Positions 22,535 to 31,652 of a DNA stretch of 44,149 nt are shown one piece after another (within the stretch, counting starts at the first letter, position 1; every line of letters begins with the position of its first letter). The translations under genes and the position numbers were made by a program. Origin of the DNA: Pseudoflavonifractor phocaeensis (GTDB lineage Bacteria; Bacillota; Clostridia; Oscillospirales; Oscillospiraceae); contig NZ_JACJLC010000025.1 of the NCBI RefSeq assembly GCF_016901955.1, positions 1 through 44,149 of the forward strand, written 5' to 3'. The notes beneath the pieces were generated by a model. It saw only the letters and a list, made by a program, of their open reading frames with translations, made no database searches and was not told the DNA's origin.

Positions 22535-23134
22535 ATGAACACGCAGAAAAAAGGGATGACGGGGAAGGACATCATTACGGTGGGAATTTTCTCCGCCATC
22601 TACTTTGTCATCAACTTTGCTTTTATGCTTCTCAGCGGTCTGCATCCCCTGCTTTGGATTTTGATGCCCAGCCTGATCGCCGTATTTGCGGGGATCCCAT
22701 TCCTGATGATGTGCGCCAAGGTGCCAAAGACCGGCGCGGTGGTCCTGATGGGCTTTATTACGGCCTTGATCTATTTTGTTACTGGGCAGTTCACGGTGGT
22801 GATCCTTATCGCTTTTGCAGTGAGCTGCGCTCTGGCGGAGTTTATCAGAGTTCGGAGTCATTACCGGTCTTTCCGTGGCAACGCTTTGGCCTACGTATTT
22901 TTCTCGCTGGGGATGATCGGCTCCCCGCTGCCTATCTGGATCATGCGGGACAGCTTTCTGGCGCAGATCAGCCAGCAGGGAATGCCGGAAGCCTATGTCT
23001 CCACCTTGGCGGCATTGACTTCTCCGGGTATGATCGTGGTTCTGGTGGGGGCGCCTATCGTGGGAGCTATTCTGGGTATCCTGCTGGCCAGGGGAATGTT
23101 CCGCAAGCACTTTGAGAAGGCGGGGATTCTGTAA
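22535..23134 (+). CDS. ECF transporter S component, MptD family (cassette 1)
   Basis: A 199-residue integral membrane protein with about six helices, starting KDIITVGIFSAIYFVINF and ending in a basic GMFRKHFEKAGIL tail. Both are hallmarks of the MptD-family (Trep_Strep) putative substrate-binding S components of energy-coupling-factor importers. The IFSAIYF stretch is the small-residue helix that docks to EcfT. It would capture the substrate in the membrane and hand it inward using the T and A components encoded next. Substrates of this family are largely undefined. Box I and the neighbours argue for heme, a metallophore or another iron compound (inference). Confidence 0.88.
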   Translation: MNTQKKGMTGKDIITVGIFSAIYFVINFAFMLLSGLHPLLWILMPSLIAVFAGIPFLMMCAKVPKTGAVVLMGFITALIYFVTGQFTVVILIAFAVSCALAEFIRVRSHYRSFRGNALAYVFFSLGMIGSPLPIWIMRDSFLAQISQQGMPEAYVSTLAALTSPGMIVVLVGAPIVGAILGILLARGMFRKHFEKAGIL

Positions 23135-23135
23135 C

Positions 23136-23831
23136 ATGGATGAGGCGCGGCGCTGTTTGGTGTTCGACCCCAGGGTGGGTCTTGCTCTGCTGGTCTTCGC
23201 CAATCTGGCGGCCTTCAGTGAGCAGCCTTTTTGGATGGAAATGACATGGATCGGTTTTCTCCTGTTCCTGATGTTGCTCCATCACTGCTTTACCATGGCG
23301 GGGAAAAGCCTCTTGATTTTTGGAGGAATTCTGTGCCTGCAATACTGGATTCTGCCGGCCGCGCCGGGATGGGCTGCTACCAGCTTTTCCATTTTCGCTA
23401 ACTATGCCCGCCGGATGATGCCCTGCCTGATGATCGGCTTCCTTATGCTTCGCCGGACGCCTATGCCCTATCTGGTGGCTGGAATGCGGAAGATCCACTT
23501 CCCTCAGCGGCTGATTGTGGCCGTCTCGGTGACGCTGCGGTACTTTCCCGCCATTCGGGAAGAGACAGGCTATATCCGGGATGCGATGCGATTGCGGGGC
23601 ATCCGGGGATTGGCAAAACTGGAGGGGATCATGGTTCCCCTGATGGTCTCCGCTACCGGCACAGCGGAGGAGCTGTCCGCAGCGGCAGTGACACGAGGGA
23701 TCGAGGACCCGGCGCCTAAGACCAGTTTGGTGGAGCTGCGGGCCTCGCCGGTGGACGGCGCCGCGTTCCTTGTGGGCGTGGGGTTGACTGCTGCCCTCCT
23801 GGCGGTCAAATTGGGGGTGTTTCCATGGTAA
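23136..23831 (+). CDS. ECF transporter transmembrane component T (cassette 1)
   Basis: A 231-residue EcfT protein with several N-terminal helices and two cytoplasmic coupling motifs: RDAMRLRGIRG (about residues 148-158) and AAVTRGIEDP (about 185-194), which contact the two ATPase domains. The start ATG at 23136 is one base after the S-component stop. The 3' end overlaps the fused ATPase gene by 7 bases, so S, T and A are translationally coupled. This is a dedicated (group I) ECF module, since the whole set is encoded together. Confidence 0.92.
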   Translation: MDEARRCLVFDPRVGLALLVFANLAAFSEQPFWMEMTWIGFLLFLMLLHHCFTMAGKSLLIFGGILCLQYWILPAAPGWAATSFSIFANYARRMMPCLMIGFLMLRRTPMPYLVAGMRKIHFPQRLIVAVSVTLRYFPAIREETGYIRDAMRLRGIRGLAKLEGIMVPLMVSATGTAEELSAAAVTRGIEDPAPKTSLVELRASPVDGAAFLVGVGLTAALLAVKLGVFPW

Positions 23832-25207
23832 AGCTGCAGGATGTATCCTTTTCCTATACAAAAGATGCGGGCACCCTCACCCATGTGGATCTGACCATCA
23901 AACCGGGCGAGTGTGTCCTGCTCTGCGGCGCTTCCGGCTGCGGAAAAACCACCATCACCAAGCTGGTCAACGGCTTGATCCCGGCATTTACAGAGGACTG
24001 CACGCTGACCGGACAGGTTCTGCTCAACGGCGCACCGGTGCGGGAACAGCCTCTTTACAAACTGGCCCGGCAGGTGGGGTCTGTTTTCCAGAACCCCAAA
24101 AGTCAGTTTTTTAATCTGGATTCCGACAGCGAGCTGGCTTTTGGCCTGGAAAACCAGGGCGTGGCCCGGGGTGAAATCCTCCGCAGTCTGGACGACACCA
24201 CCAACCGCCTGCACCTGAAGCGGCTGAGGGGCCGGAATATCTTCACTATGTCAGGAGGAGAAAAGCAACTGCTGGCCTTTGCCTCGGTCTATGCCATGAG
24301 GCCGGAACTCTATATTCTGGATGAACCTACGGCTAATTTGGATCGGGAAACCATCGAAAGACTCCATGATCAAATCGCATACCTGAAACGTCAGGGACAC
24401 ACCATTCTCATTGCGGAGCATCGGCTATACTTTCTGGCGGATCTCATAGATCGGGCCGTCTATCTGCGGGACGGGATCGTGGAGCGGATCTGGAGCGGAG
24501 CAGAGTTCCGGCGGCTGACTGAGACAGAACGGATCGCTCTGGGCCTTCGCACGCTCACGCCTACTCAGGTGACTCTGCCGACCTCCCGCGCTGCAGGGGA
24601 ACAGGATGGACTGTCTGTGGAGGGCCTGTACTGCCGGTACAAGCGGGAGCCGCCGGTATTTCAAAACCTTTCCTTCTCCGCCCGCCCGGGGGAGGTGCTT
24701 GCCATCACAGGCGACAACGGCGTTGGAAAGAGTACTCTTTCCCGCTGCCTGTGCGGCCTGATGCGGGAGAGTGCCGGAACGATCCGACTCAATGGCCGCG
24801 TCCTTGGTCCGAAGCAGCGGCAGCGGATCGCCTACTGCGTCATGCAGGATGTGAACCATCAGCTCTTTTCCGACAGTGTGTGGGGAGAGTGTCGGCTGGC
24901 TGCGGAAGGGCTCTCCGACCAGCGCATTCAGGAGGTGTTGGACCGACTCCATTTGCTTGCGTTCCGGGAAAAGCACCCTATGGCCCTCTCCGGCGGGCAG
25001 AAGCAGCGTTTGGCGGTGGCTACCGCCATGCTGTCCCCAAAGCCGCTGCTGGTATTCGACGAACCCACCAGTGGCCTGGACTATGCAAGGATGCAGGAAG
25101 TGGCTCGCTGCGCACGGGAACTGGCGGACGAGGGGCGGGTGGTTCTGGTGGTAACCCATGACCGCGAATTTCTCCAGTGTGCCTGTGATCGGGTGCTGGA
25201 ACTTTGA
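23825..25207 (+). CDS. ECF transporter fused double ATPase (EcfA-EcfA', cassette 1)
   Basis: A 460-residue cytoplasmic protein with two ABC ATPase domains in tandem. First: GASGCGKTT (about 35), MSGGEKQLLA, YILDEPTANLD. Second: GDNGVGKST (about 297), LSGGQKQRLA, VFDEPTSGLD. It energises the MptD-EcfT pair. One polypeptide replaces the usual EcfA1 and EcfA2. In the first signature LL replaces the usual QR, a small deviation. ATG at 23825 lies inside the 3' end of ecfT. The AraC gene follows after 18 bases. Confidence 0.93.
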   Translation: MVKLQDVSFSYTKDAGTLTHVDLTIKPGECVLLCGASGCGKTTITKLVNGLIPAFTEDCTLTGQVLLNGAPVREQPLYKLARQVGSVFQNPKSQFFNLDSDSELAFGLENQGVARGEILRSLDDTTNRLHLKRLRGRNIFTMSGGEKQLLAFASVYAMRPELYILDEPTANLDRETIERLHDQIAYLKRQGHTILIAEHRLYFLADLIDRAVYLRDGIVERIWSGAEFRRLTETERIALGLRTLTPTQVTLPTSRAAGEQDGLSVEGLYCRYKREPPVFQNLSFSARPGEVLAITGDNGVGKSTLSRCLCGLMRESAGTIRLNGRVLGPKQRQRIAYCVMQDVNHQLFSDSVWGECRLAAEGLSDQRIQEVLDRLHLLAFREKHPMALSGGQKQRLAVATAMLSPKPLLVFDEPTSGLDYARMQEVARCARELADEGRVVLVVTHDREFLQCACDRVLEL

Positions 25208-25225
25208 GAAAGGAGCTGAGCCGCA

Positions 25226-26206
25226 GTGGCATTTTTACAGGACAGCCAGCCGGATCTGCGCCTCCTGGCCAAGAGCGGTGGGTGCAGCGTTTATCAGCTG
25301 CGAAATGAGAGCGGCGAGGGAACCATGACCGTCTACGAGGTGTTCCCCGGTACTACCATCCTGTATAACGATTTCCACATGGCCTATTGCGACTCCTCTT
25401 TTGAGACCCGGCAGGATCTCCTCTGCATCGACTATTGCCGGGAGGGCCGGATGGAATACGCTGTGGGCGACGACGCGTTCTCCTATGTGGAGGCAGGTGA
25501 CCTGAAAGTGGATCGCCGCCTGAAGCACAAAGGATACTTTTCTCTCCCGTTGTTCCACTATCATGGCATCTCCATGTGCTTTGACCTGTCCATGGCGCCA
25601 ATGGAACTGGCTCGTCTGGCGGGAGACTATCCTTTGGATCTGGCCGCCATTCAGCGGAAATTCTGCCCGGATGCCCGGCCGCAGGTCATTCACGGAGCAC
25701 CCTCGGTGGATCACATTTTCCAGGAGCTTTGTGCCGTACCGGAGCGGATCAAAATGCCCTACTTCCGGGTAAAGATCCTGGAGCTGCTGCTGTATCTCGA
25801 CGCCCTGGAATTGGGAAGTGGAACGGAAAAGCCATATTTTTACCGTTCTCAGGTGGAGACAGTCAAGGCTATCCGCTCCTACCTGGCAGAGCATCTGGAT
25901 CAGCATATCACATTGGAGGCTCTGTCCAGACAGTACCAGATCCCTTTAACCACTCTGAAGGCCTGCTTCAAAAGCATATATGGCAGTCCGGTGAACACCT
26001 ATATGCGGGCACTGCGGATGGATCGGGCGGCTCTGCTGCTTCGGAAAGAACCGGAGGCCAGCGTTACAGAGATCGCCGGAGCGGTGGGCTATGACAGCTC
26101 CAGCAAATTTGCCGCGGCTTTTCGGGCGGTGAAGGGACAAACTCCGCTGGAATACCGGCGAGGCGGCGGGAATCCCGTTCTCTCTTTTCCTGACGAAACG
26201 GAGTGA
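25226..26206 (+). CDS. AraC-family regulator within the ECF1-ABC pair 3 operon
   Basis: A 326-residue regulator with an N-terminal cupin-like sensing region (LCIDYCREGRMEYAVGDDAFSYVEAGDL, key elements Y-C-x-x-G-R) and a C-terminal AraC domain (ITLEALSRQYQIPLTTLKAC and VTEIAGAVGYDSSSKFAAAF, then GQTPLEYRR). The N-terminal pattern is shared with the 39742 product (FCQKGRCEVVL), and both control ECF/ABC genes. The start is GTG at 25226 with AAAGGAG about 10 bases upstream; no ATG suits. It follows ecfA by 18 bases and precedes a strong terminator hairpin. It probably senses the imported iron compound, like YbtA or PchR (inference). Confidence 0.9.
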   Translation: MAFLQDSQPDLRLLAKSGGCSVYQLRNESGEGTMTVYEVFPGTTILYNDFHMAYCDSSFETRQDLLCIDYCREGRMEYAVGDDAFSYVEAGDLKVDRRLKHKGYFSLPLFHYHGISMCFDLSMAPMELARLAGDYPLDLAAIQRKFCPDARPQVIHGAPSVDHIFQELCAVPERIKMPYFRVKILELLLYLDALELGSGTEKPYFYRSQVETVKAIRSYLAEHLDQHITLEALSRQYQIPLTTLKACFKSIYGSPVNTYMRALRMDRAALLLRKEPEASVTEIAGAVGYDSSSKFAAAFRAVKGQTPLEYRRGGGNPVLSFPDETE

Positions 26207-26248
26207 CGCTGGCTGTGCGGAGCGGCAAGCACGGGTAAGAACCGATAC

Positions 26249-26286
26249 AATAGGGCATGGTGAGAGATGTCTCACCATGCCCTATT
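26249..26286 (+). terminator. Strong intrinsic terminator between the AraC gene and ABC pair 3
   Basis: AATAGGGCATGGTGAGA and TCTCACCATGCCCTATT form a perfect 17-bp stem with a 4-base loop, followed by further Ts. The ribosome site of the next gene starts only 7 bases later, so ABC pair 3 needs read-through or its own promoter. I could not identify one with confidence, and no GTTAGC box is present here. Confidence 0.88.
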
Positions 26287-26305
26287 TTTTGAAAGGAGTG
26301 GTTTT

Positions 26306-28063
26306 GTGAAACAACGCAGCTGGCTGGCCATCCTGCTCTCCTTTGCCGGTCCCTGCCGGGGAAAGCTGGTCTTGTCTGTTATATGCGCAATTATCAGCGT
26401 GGTGGGGGGCTTTGTGCCGTATCTGGGGGTCTATGAGATCCTTCGCCTGTTTATCCATCAGTCGGCCTCCGGAACGGAGCTTCTCCGATGGGCTGGAGTG
26501 TGTCTGGCGGGATATACGGTCAAGGTGGCTTTTTACGCCTTTTCTACTATGCTGGCTCATGTGTCTGCCTACACCATTTTGGAGGGCCTGCGCCGTCAAG
26601 TGGCCCATAAGCTGATGCACGCCCCCTTGGGGAGTGTGCTGTCGAAGCCCGTCGGTTCCCTCAAAAGCACCATCGTGGATCGGATCGAGGACATTGAGCC
26701 GCCGCTGGCCCACATGATACCGGAATTGAGTTCCAATGTGCTGCTGCCTATCGTGGTGGTGATCGCCCTCTTTGCCATGGATTGGCGGATGGGCCTTGCC
26801 TCCCTTGCTACGATCCCGGCCGCGCTGATCCCCATGGCGGCGAGCCTGCGGACCTACAACGAAAAGTATGCCGCCTATATGGCAGCCAATGCTCAGGTCA
26901 ACAGTATCATCGTGGAGTATGTAGAGGGCATCGAGGTGGTAAAGGCTTTCAACCAGAGCGGTGCCTCCTATGAGAAATTCGTCCGGGCAGTGACCAGTTT
27001 TCGTGACTTCACGCTGGATTGGTTCCGCTGCACCTGGAAGTCCATGAACCTGTGCCTGTCTATCCTGCCTACCACGCTGCTGGCCACCCTGCCAGTTGGG
27101 ATCGCCCTGTATCAGACCGGCGTCCTGGACCCGGCCCGGCTGGCTCTGTGCTTGATGCTGGTGCTGGGTATCGTGTCCCCGCTGGTGCAGGCTGCAGCCT
27201 TTCTCAATTCCATGAAGAGCATGGAATTTGCCGTCCGGGACACTCGGCATCTGCTGGATCTGGAGGAGCTGCCCGAGGCGTCCGAGCCCGCCCGCCTCTC
27301 CGGCAGCGGTATCACTTTGCGGGATGTGTCCTTCTCGTATAGCGGGAAAGAAGAGGACACTGTGCTGCGTCACATTGATCTGGAACTTCCCGCCAACACC
27401 TTCACCGCTCTGGTGGGTCCCTCCGGTGGCGGCAAATCTACGGCAGCCCGGCTTATCGCTCGGTTCTGGGATGTGACGGATGGCTGCATTGCCATAGGCG
27501 GTGTGGATATTCGGAATCTCACACTGAAGCAGCTGGCGGATCAGGTCAGTTTCGTGACACAGGACAATTTCCTCTTTGACTGCTCTCTGAAAGAAAACAT
27601 TCGATTGGGGAAGCCGGACGCCACGGAGGAGGAAGTTTGGGCGGCTGCCAGGGCTGCTCAGTGTGAGGAGTTTTTAGGGCGGCTGGAGCATGGATGGGAT
27701 ACCCCAGCGGGTGAAGCGGGCAAGCAGCTCTCCGGTGGGGAGCGGCAGCGGATCGCCATCGCCCGCGCGATTCTGAAGGACGCCCCCATTGTCATTCTGG
27801 ACGAGGCCACCGCCTTTACCGATCCAGAGAATGAGGACAAGATCCAGCGTTCCCTGATGGCGCTCTCCCGGGGGAAAACGCTGCTGGTTATTGCCCACCG
27901 GCTGAGCACGATTCAGAACGCCGACCAGATCGTGGTGCTGGAGAAGGGCCGTATTGTGGACAAAGGCACACAGCCGGAGCTGCTCAGCCGATGCCCGCTA
28001 TATCAAAAGCTATGGCAGGCCCATGTGGGTGCCCAGAACTGGGCGGTTGGAAAGGAGGCTTGA
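26306..28063 (+). CDS. ABC transporter, fused membrane-ATPase half (pair 3, first subunit; IrtA/YbtP-like)
   Basis: A 585-residue half-transporter: six helices, then Walker A GPSGGGKST (about 371), signature LSGGERQRIA (about 475), VILDEATAFTDPENED (about 495) and H-switch IAHR. It shows the first-subunit features (LGSVLSKPVGSLKSTIVDRIEDIE; EYVEGIEVVKAFN) also seen in the 11311 and 14624 products. GTG at 26306 with AAAGGAG upstream. It lies directly after a strong terminator and 100 bases after the AraC gene. As the only pair without its own GTTAGC box, it may depend on the AraC protein. Confidence 0.92.
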   Translation: MKQRSWLAILLSFAGPCRGKLVLSVICAIISVVGGFVPYLGVYEILRLFIHQSASGTELLRWAGVCLAGYTVKVAFYAFSTMLAHVSAYTILEGLRRQVAHKLMHAPLGSVLSKPVGSLKSTIVDRIEDIEPPLAHMIPELSSNVLLPIVVVIALFAMDWRMGLASLATIPAALIPMAASLRTYNEKYAAYMAANAQVNSIIVEYVEGIEVVKAFNQSGASYEKFVRAVTSFRDFTLDWFRCTWKSMNLCLSILPTTLLATLPVGIALYQTGVLDPARLALCLMLVLGIVSPLVQAAAFLNSMKSMEFAVRDTRHLLDLEELPEASEPARLSGSGITLRDVSFSYSGKEEDTVLRHIDLELPANTFTALVGPSGGGKSTAARLIARFWDVTDGCIAIGGVDIRNLTLKQLADQVSFVTQDNFLFDCSLKENIRLGKPDATEEEVWAAARAAQCEEFLGRLEHGWDTPAGEAGKQLSGGERQRIAIARAILKDAPIVILDEATAFTDPENEDKIQRSLMALSRGKTLLVIAHRLSTIQNADQIVVLEKGRIVDKGTQPELLSRCPLYQKLWQAHVGAQNWAVGKEA

Positions 28064-28065
28064 CG

Positions 28066-29811
28066 ATGTTTCGGAGTATGAATCGGATTCTGCGTTGGAC
28101 AAAGGGGTACCACAGACGGCTGTATCTCGGAAGCCTCTGTTCGTTTCTTGCCACCTGGGCCGCCGCCGGGCCGGTGATGCTGGCGGCCTGGGCCCTTGGG
28201 CTGGTCATCGAGAGTGCCCAGGAGGGGACGGCGCTGGACGCCAGGCTCCCCTGGCTGTGCCTGGGCGGGATCATCCTGCTGATCGTTTTGCGCTTCGTGT
28301 GTGCTTACTGGAAAAACCGGCTCCAGGAGAGTATCGGAACAGAGCGGGCGGCGCAGCAGAGACTGGAACTTGGTGACCTGCTCAAACGGGTTTCCTTGGG
28401 GTATTTCTCCAAGAATAACCTGGGCGACATTCTGGCTGCTCTGACTACGGAACTGAGTACCCTGGAGCTGCAAAGCATGAAGATGGTGGATGCAGTCATC
28501 AACGGCTATCTGCAGGTACTGGTCATCGTTTTGTGCATGGCGTTCTTCTGCCCGGAGGCGGCGCTGGTGGCAGTGGTGGGCGTGCTGCTGTCCGCCTTTG
28601 CCCTCCGCGGCATCGGGCGGCAGAGTGCCCGCACCGCTCCGGTGGGACATCGGGCCCAAGAGGCATTGTCCGGGGCGGCCATTGAGTACATCCATGGCCT
28701 TTCGGTGGTCAAATCCTTTGGCCAGGAGGGGGTGTCCTCCCAGCGTTTTTTTGAGGCATGCCGGGCCAATAAGGACATCCGTATCAAAAACGAGTTTGGC
28801 TTTGTGCCCTGGAACTGCCTGCACCTGTTTTCTCTGAAGGCCGCAGCTGTTGGCCTGGTGCTCACCGCCGGCTGGCAGACTATGAACGGAACCTTGGAGC
28901 TGCCGGTGCTCCTGATGGCTGCCATGTTTTCCTTCACGATCTTCGGCAGTGTGGAGTCCATCAACGACGCCGCCCATATCCTTTCTGTCACGGACTCGGT
29001 GTTGGACCGTCTGGAAGAACTGGAGGAAACGGAACTGCCGGATCAGGATGGGAAAGACATCTCTTTGGAGCGTTACGACATCTCCTTTGACCATGTCTCC
29101 TTCGGTTACGGAACACGGGAGGTAATCCACGATGTTTCCTTCCGGCTGCCGCAAAATAGCGCCACCGCCATTGTAGGGCCGTCCGGCAGCGGGAAGAGCA
29201 CCCTCTGCGCGCTGCTGGCCCGGTTTTATGATGTGGATCAGGGACGCATCACCGTGGGCGGCCATGACATCCGGGAGATGACCTGCGACAGCCTCCTGCG
29301 CAACATTGCCATGGTATTTCAGAATGTGTACCTGTTCCACGACACCATCCGCAATAACATTCGCTTCGGCCGCCTGGATGCTGCCGAGGAGGATGTGATC
29401 GCCGCAGCCAAAGCGGCCCGCTGCCATGACTTCATCATGGCGCTGCCCCAAGGGTACGACACCATGGTGGGAGAGGGCGGTTCCAACCTCTCCGGGGGAG
29501 AAAAGCAGCGCATTTCCATCGCCCGGTGCCTGCTGAAGGACGCCCCCATCATCATTCTCGATGAGGCCACCGCCAGCGTGGACCCGGAGAATGAGCATGA
29601 GATCCAGGAGGCGCTCTCTGCTCTGGTGCGGGGGAAAACCATCATCACCATTGCCCACCGTCTGGCTACGATCCAAAACGCAGACCGGATTTTAGTGGTG
29701 GAGGATGGCCGCATTGCTCAGCAGGGCACCCATCAGGAGCTGTTGAGCCAGGAGGGAACTTACCGGAACTTTATCGAGATCCGACAGCGGGCTGAGGGAT
29801 GGCGGATATGA
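28066..29811 (+). CDS. ABC transporter, fused membrane-ATPase half (pair 3, second subunit; IrtB/YbtQ-like)
   Basis: A 581-residue half-transporter: six helices (about residues 15-310), then Walker A GPSGSGKST (about 371), signature LSGGEKQRIS (about 475), IILDEATASVDPENEH (about 495) and H-switch IAHR. LGYFSKNNLGDILAALTTE is the second-subunit motif. ATG at 28066 is two bases after the first subunit's stop, with AAAGGAGG overlapping that gene's end. The stop codon TGA shares its last base with the start of a 46-bp perfect palindrome that acts as terminator. Confidence 0.93.
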   Translation: MFRSMNRILRWTKGYHRRLYLGSLCSFLATWAAAGPVMLAAWALGLVIESAQEGTALDARLPWLCLGGIILLIVLRFVCAYWKNRLQESIGTERAAQQRLELGDLLKRVSLGYFSKNNLGDILAALTTELSTLELQSMKMVDAVINGYLQVLVIVLCMAFFCPEAALVAVVGVLLSAFALRGIGRQSARTAPVGHRAQEALSGAAIEYIHGLSVVKSFGQEGVSSQRFFEACRANKDIRIKNEFGFVPWNCLHLFSLKAAAVGLVLTAGWQTMNGTLELPVLLMAAMFSFTIFGSVESINDAAHILSVTDSVLDRLEELEETELPDQDGKDISLERYDISFDHVSFGYGTREVIHDVSFRLPQNSATAIVGPSGSGKSTLCALLARFYDVDQGRITVGGHDIREMTCDSLLRNIAMVFQNVYLFHDTIRNNIRFGRLDAAEEDVIAAAKAARCHDFIMALPQGYDTMVGEGGSNLSGGEKQRISIARCLLKDAPIIILDEATASVDPENEHEIQEALSALVRGKTIITIAHRLATIQNADRILVVEDGRIAQQGTHQELLSQEGTYRNFIEIRQRAEGWRI

Positions 29812-29856
29812 AAACAGTATGTGGGGAGGCAGATCTGCCTCCCCACATACTGTTTT
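29811..29856. terminator. 46-bp perfect palindrome, bidirectional terminator
   Basis: The 23-base arm starts AAAACAGTATGTGGGGAGGC and its exact reverse complement follows, ending TGTTTT, centred on AGA/TCT at 29833-29834. It lies between convergent genes (ABC pair 3 and the AraC gene at 29886) and gives T-runs in both directions. The full-length perfection is unusual. Confidence 0.88.
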
Positions 29857-29885
29857 GGGATGATTCTTTGGATTTTGGCTTTGTA

Positions 29886-30851
29886 TCACTTTCGCTTTGC
29901 CATTTTCCTGTACTCCAGCGGGAGCAAGCCAGTGCTTCTTCGAAACAGTTCCGCAAATCGGCTGGATGTAGAATATCCTATCGTCTGAGCAATCTGACCA
30001 ATTTGCAGATCGGTATGAGCCAGCAGATATTCTGCCTGACTCATGCGGCGCTGCTGCATATACTCTGTGATCGTGCAACCATAGACCTTCTTGAAGCTGC
30101 TTTTGAGCTTTGTCGTACCCATGCAGGCAATTTGTGCCAGACGTTCTATGGGGACTTCACCAGCGTAATGATCACTCAGATAGGCCGCAACGGTTTGAAT
30201 CCGTTCCAAATCCTGAGAAACCAGTTTATGATCAGAAACTGAACGCTTTTTTTGATATTCAACCACCAGAGAGAGCGCCTCAGCTACCTTGCTCTCATAA
30301 TAGAGTTTGGCCGCAATTCCGGTTCCGCGGTAGTTCTGTAGTTCTGAAAGAAGCCTGTACATTTCCGGGAACTCTGTTGTTTGATCAATTTTCCGAAAAG
30401 CCTCGATGGGATTCCGATATTCTTCCGGATACTGTTTTTTCAGGTAATCCTCATAATATGCGGGAGTGATCTCGATGCCGATGGATCGAACCGGTATATT
30501 TTTGTGGACGATTACTTGATATGGTTTGTAACCGCCCACATAGGTCTTGATACATCCGGCTGACAACCGGCGATACGGAGACAACTCTTCACCGGAGATG
30601 GAATCGTAACGGGTAATACTGAGACATTCCGGGAGATCAAATTCCAACATAAAATCCTTATTGAAAGAGAAGTTGTGTATCTTGATGTCGAACAAATCCC
30701 TTTGTCCGTAGGTCCAATAGGAACCTTCGCCAACTTCCGGAGATAGCCTCCAGCAAAGGCCCAGAGGACCATATTGATCATTATCTGGTTCCGGTACAAA
30801 ACCGTGCTTTTTCAGTAATGGCGCATAGTATTGCTCGATGATACCGGTCAT
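29886..30851 (-). CDS. AraC-family regulator divergent from ECF cassette 2
   Basis: A 321-residue regulator. The N-terminal region (HGFVPEPDNDQYGPLGLCWRLS; GSYWTYGQRDLFDIKIHNF) is shared with the 34694 product (HGFLPDPENRRYGSMGLCWRHT; GFFWTYGQQNLYTIKIHDF), so the two are paralogues with a common ligand-domain type. The C-terminus has two AraC helix-turn-helix motifs (IERLAQIACMGTTKLKSSF; IGQIAQTIGYSTSSRFAELF) and LLPLEYRK. ATG at 30851 gives an N-terminus matching the paralogue, although the GGGAGG site is 13 bases away. A TTG at 30881 is the alternative. It is transcribed divergently from ECF cassette 2 across box J. The region is visibly more AT-rich than most of the window. Confidence 0.9.
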   Translation of the reverse strand: MTGIIEQYYAPLLKKHGFVPEPDNDQYGPLGLCWRLSPEVGEGSYWTYGQRDLFDIKIHNFSFNKDFMLEFDLPECLSITRYDSISGEELSPYRRLSAGCIKTYVGGYKPYQVIVHKNIPVRSIGIEITPAYYEDYLKKQYPEEYRNPIEAFRKIDQTTEFPEMYRLLSELQNYRGTGIAAKLYYESKVAEALSLVVEYQKKRSVSDHKLVSQDLERIQTVAAYLSDHYAGEVPIERLAQIACMGTTKLKSSFKKVYGCTITEYMQQRRMSQAEYLLAHTDLQIGQIAQTIGYSTSSRFAELFRRSTGLLPLEYRKMAKRK

Positions 30852-30967
30852 TACAATAGATACGCCTCCCTTGTTTTGCAATGATTAGACGAATTTTTGA
30901 AATGATAAGACGAACCTCACTCCAAATGATTGAAAGCAGATTGTACATGGTGTAATGATATATAACG

Positions 30968-30983
30968 GTTAGCTATCTCTAAC
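30968..30983. promoter_or_regulatory. GTTAGC box J between the AraC gene and ECF cassette 2
   Basis: GTTAGCTATCTCTAAC, with flanking G and C that extend the palindrome to GGTTAG/CTAACC. It is 57 bases upstream of the S-component ATG and 116 bases upstream of the divergent AraC start. A possible plus-strand promoter (TTGAAA 30930-30935, TAATGA 30953-30958) lies just upstream, but it is weak. Confidence 0.7.
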
Positions 30984-31040
30984 CAAAGGATAGCATACCT
31001 ATCCCATAAAGTCAACGCATTGCAAAATAGGAGGATCAAC

Positions 31041-31652
31041 ATGAGCAACCAAATCAATCCCGCAAAAAAGAGTCTTACTGTCAAAGATCTTGTGACAACC
31101 GGCATTTTCAGCGCAATTTTCTTGGTGTTTACCATGATTGGCGGTATTTTCTTTGCACCAAACCCAGTTTTGACATTCTATATGCCAATGGGTGCAGCAT
31201 TGCTGTGCGGCCCTGTATATCTTCTGATGATCGCCAAGGTTCAGAAGCGGTGGAGTGTCACCATTCTTGGCATCATTATGGGGATCATCTGGTTCGTTAC
31301 CGGAATGCACTGGGCTTTTTCTTTAGGCTATATCGGAATGGGAATTATCGCCGATCTGGTAGCTGGTGCGGGACATTACCGCAATAAGGCGGTCAATCTG
31401 CTGTCCTATATGCTGATGTCGCTGGGCGGCATTTACACCTATGTGGTGTTTTTTATTGATCCGCAAGGCTGGGCCAGCACGATGCTGGAAAACGGCACGG
31501 AACAGTCCTATATTGACACAATGAGCGCATCTGCTCCCTCCTGGCTGTTGGCTGTCATCATTATCGGAACGCTGGCGATTGCTGCGTTCAGTGGTTGGAT
31601 TGGTGGAAAGCTGCTGAAAAAGCAGTTTGAAAAGGCTGGGATCACCGCATGA
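31041..31652 (+). CDS. ECF transporter S component, MptD family (cassette 2)
   Basis: A 203-residue membrane protein of about six helices, with the same layout as the 22535 product: KDLVTTGIFSAIFLVFT at the N-terminus, AGAGHYRNKAVNLLSYMLMSLG in the middle and the KLLKKQFEKAGI tail. The docking helix GIFSAIF is nearly identical to that of cassette 1, while the outer loops and helix faces differ, as expected for a different substrate. ATG at 31041 has AGGAGG at 7 bases. It ends in an ATGA overlap with ecfT. Box J is upstream. The substrate is undefined; an iron compound is inferred. Confidence 0.88.
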   Translation: MSNQINPAKKSLTVKDLVTTGIFSAIFLVFTMIGGIFFAPNPVLTFYMPMGAALLCGPVYLLMIAKVQKRWSVTILGIIMGIIWFVTGMHWAFSLGYIGMGIIADLVAGAGHYRNKAVNLLSYMLMSLGGIYTYVVFFIDPQGWASTMLENGTEQSYIDTMSASAPSWLLAVIIIGTLAIAAFSGWIGGKLLKKQFEKAGITA

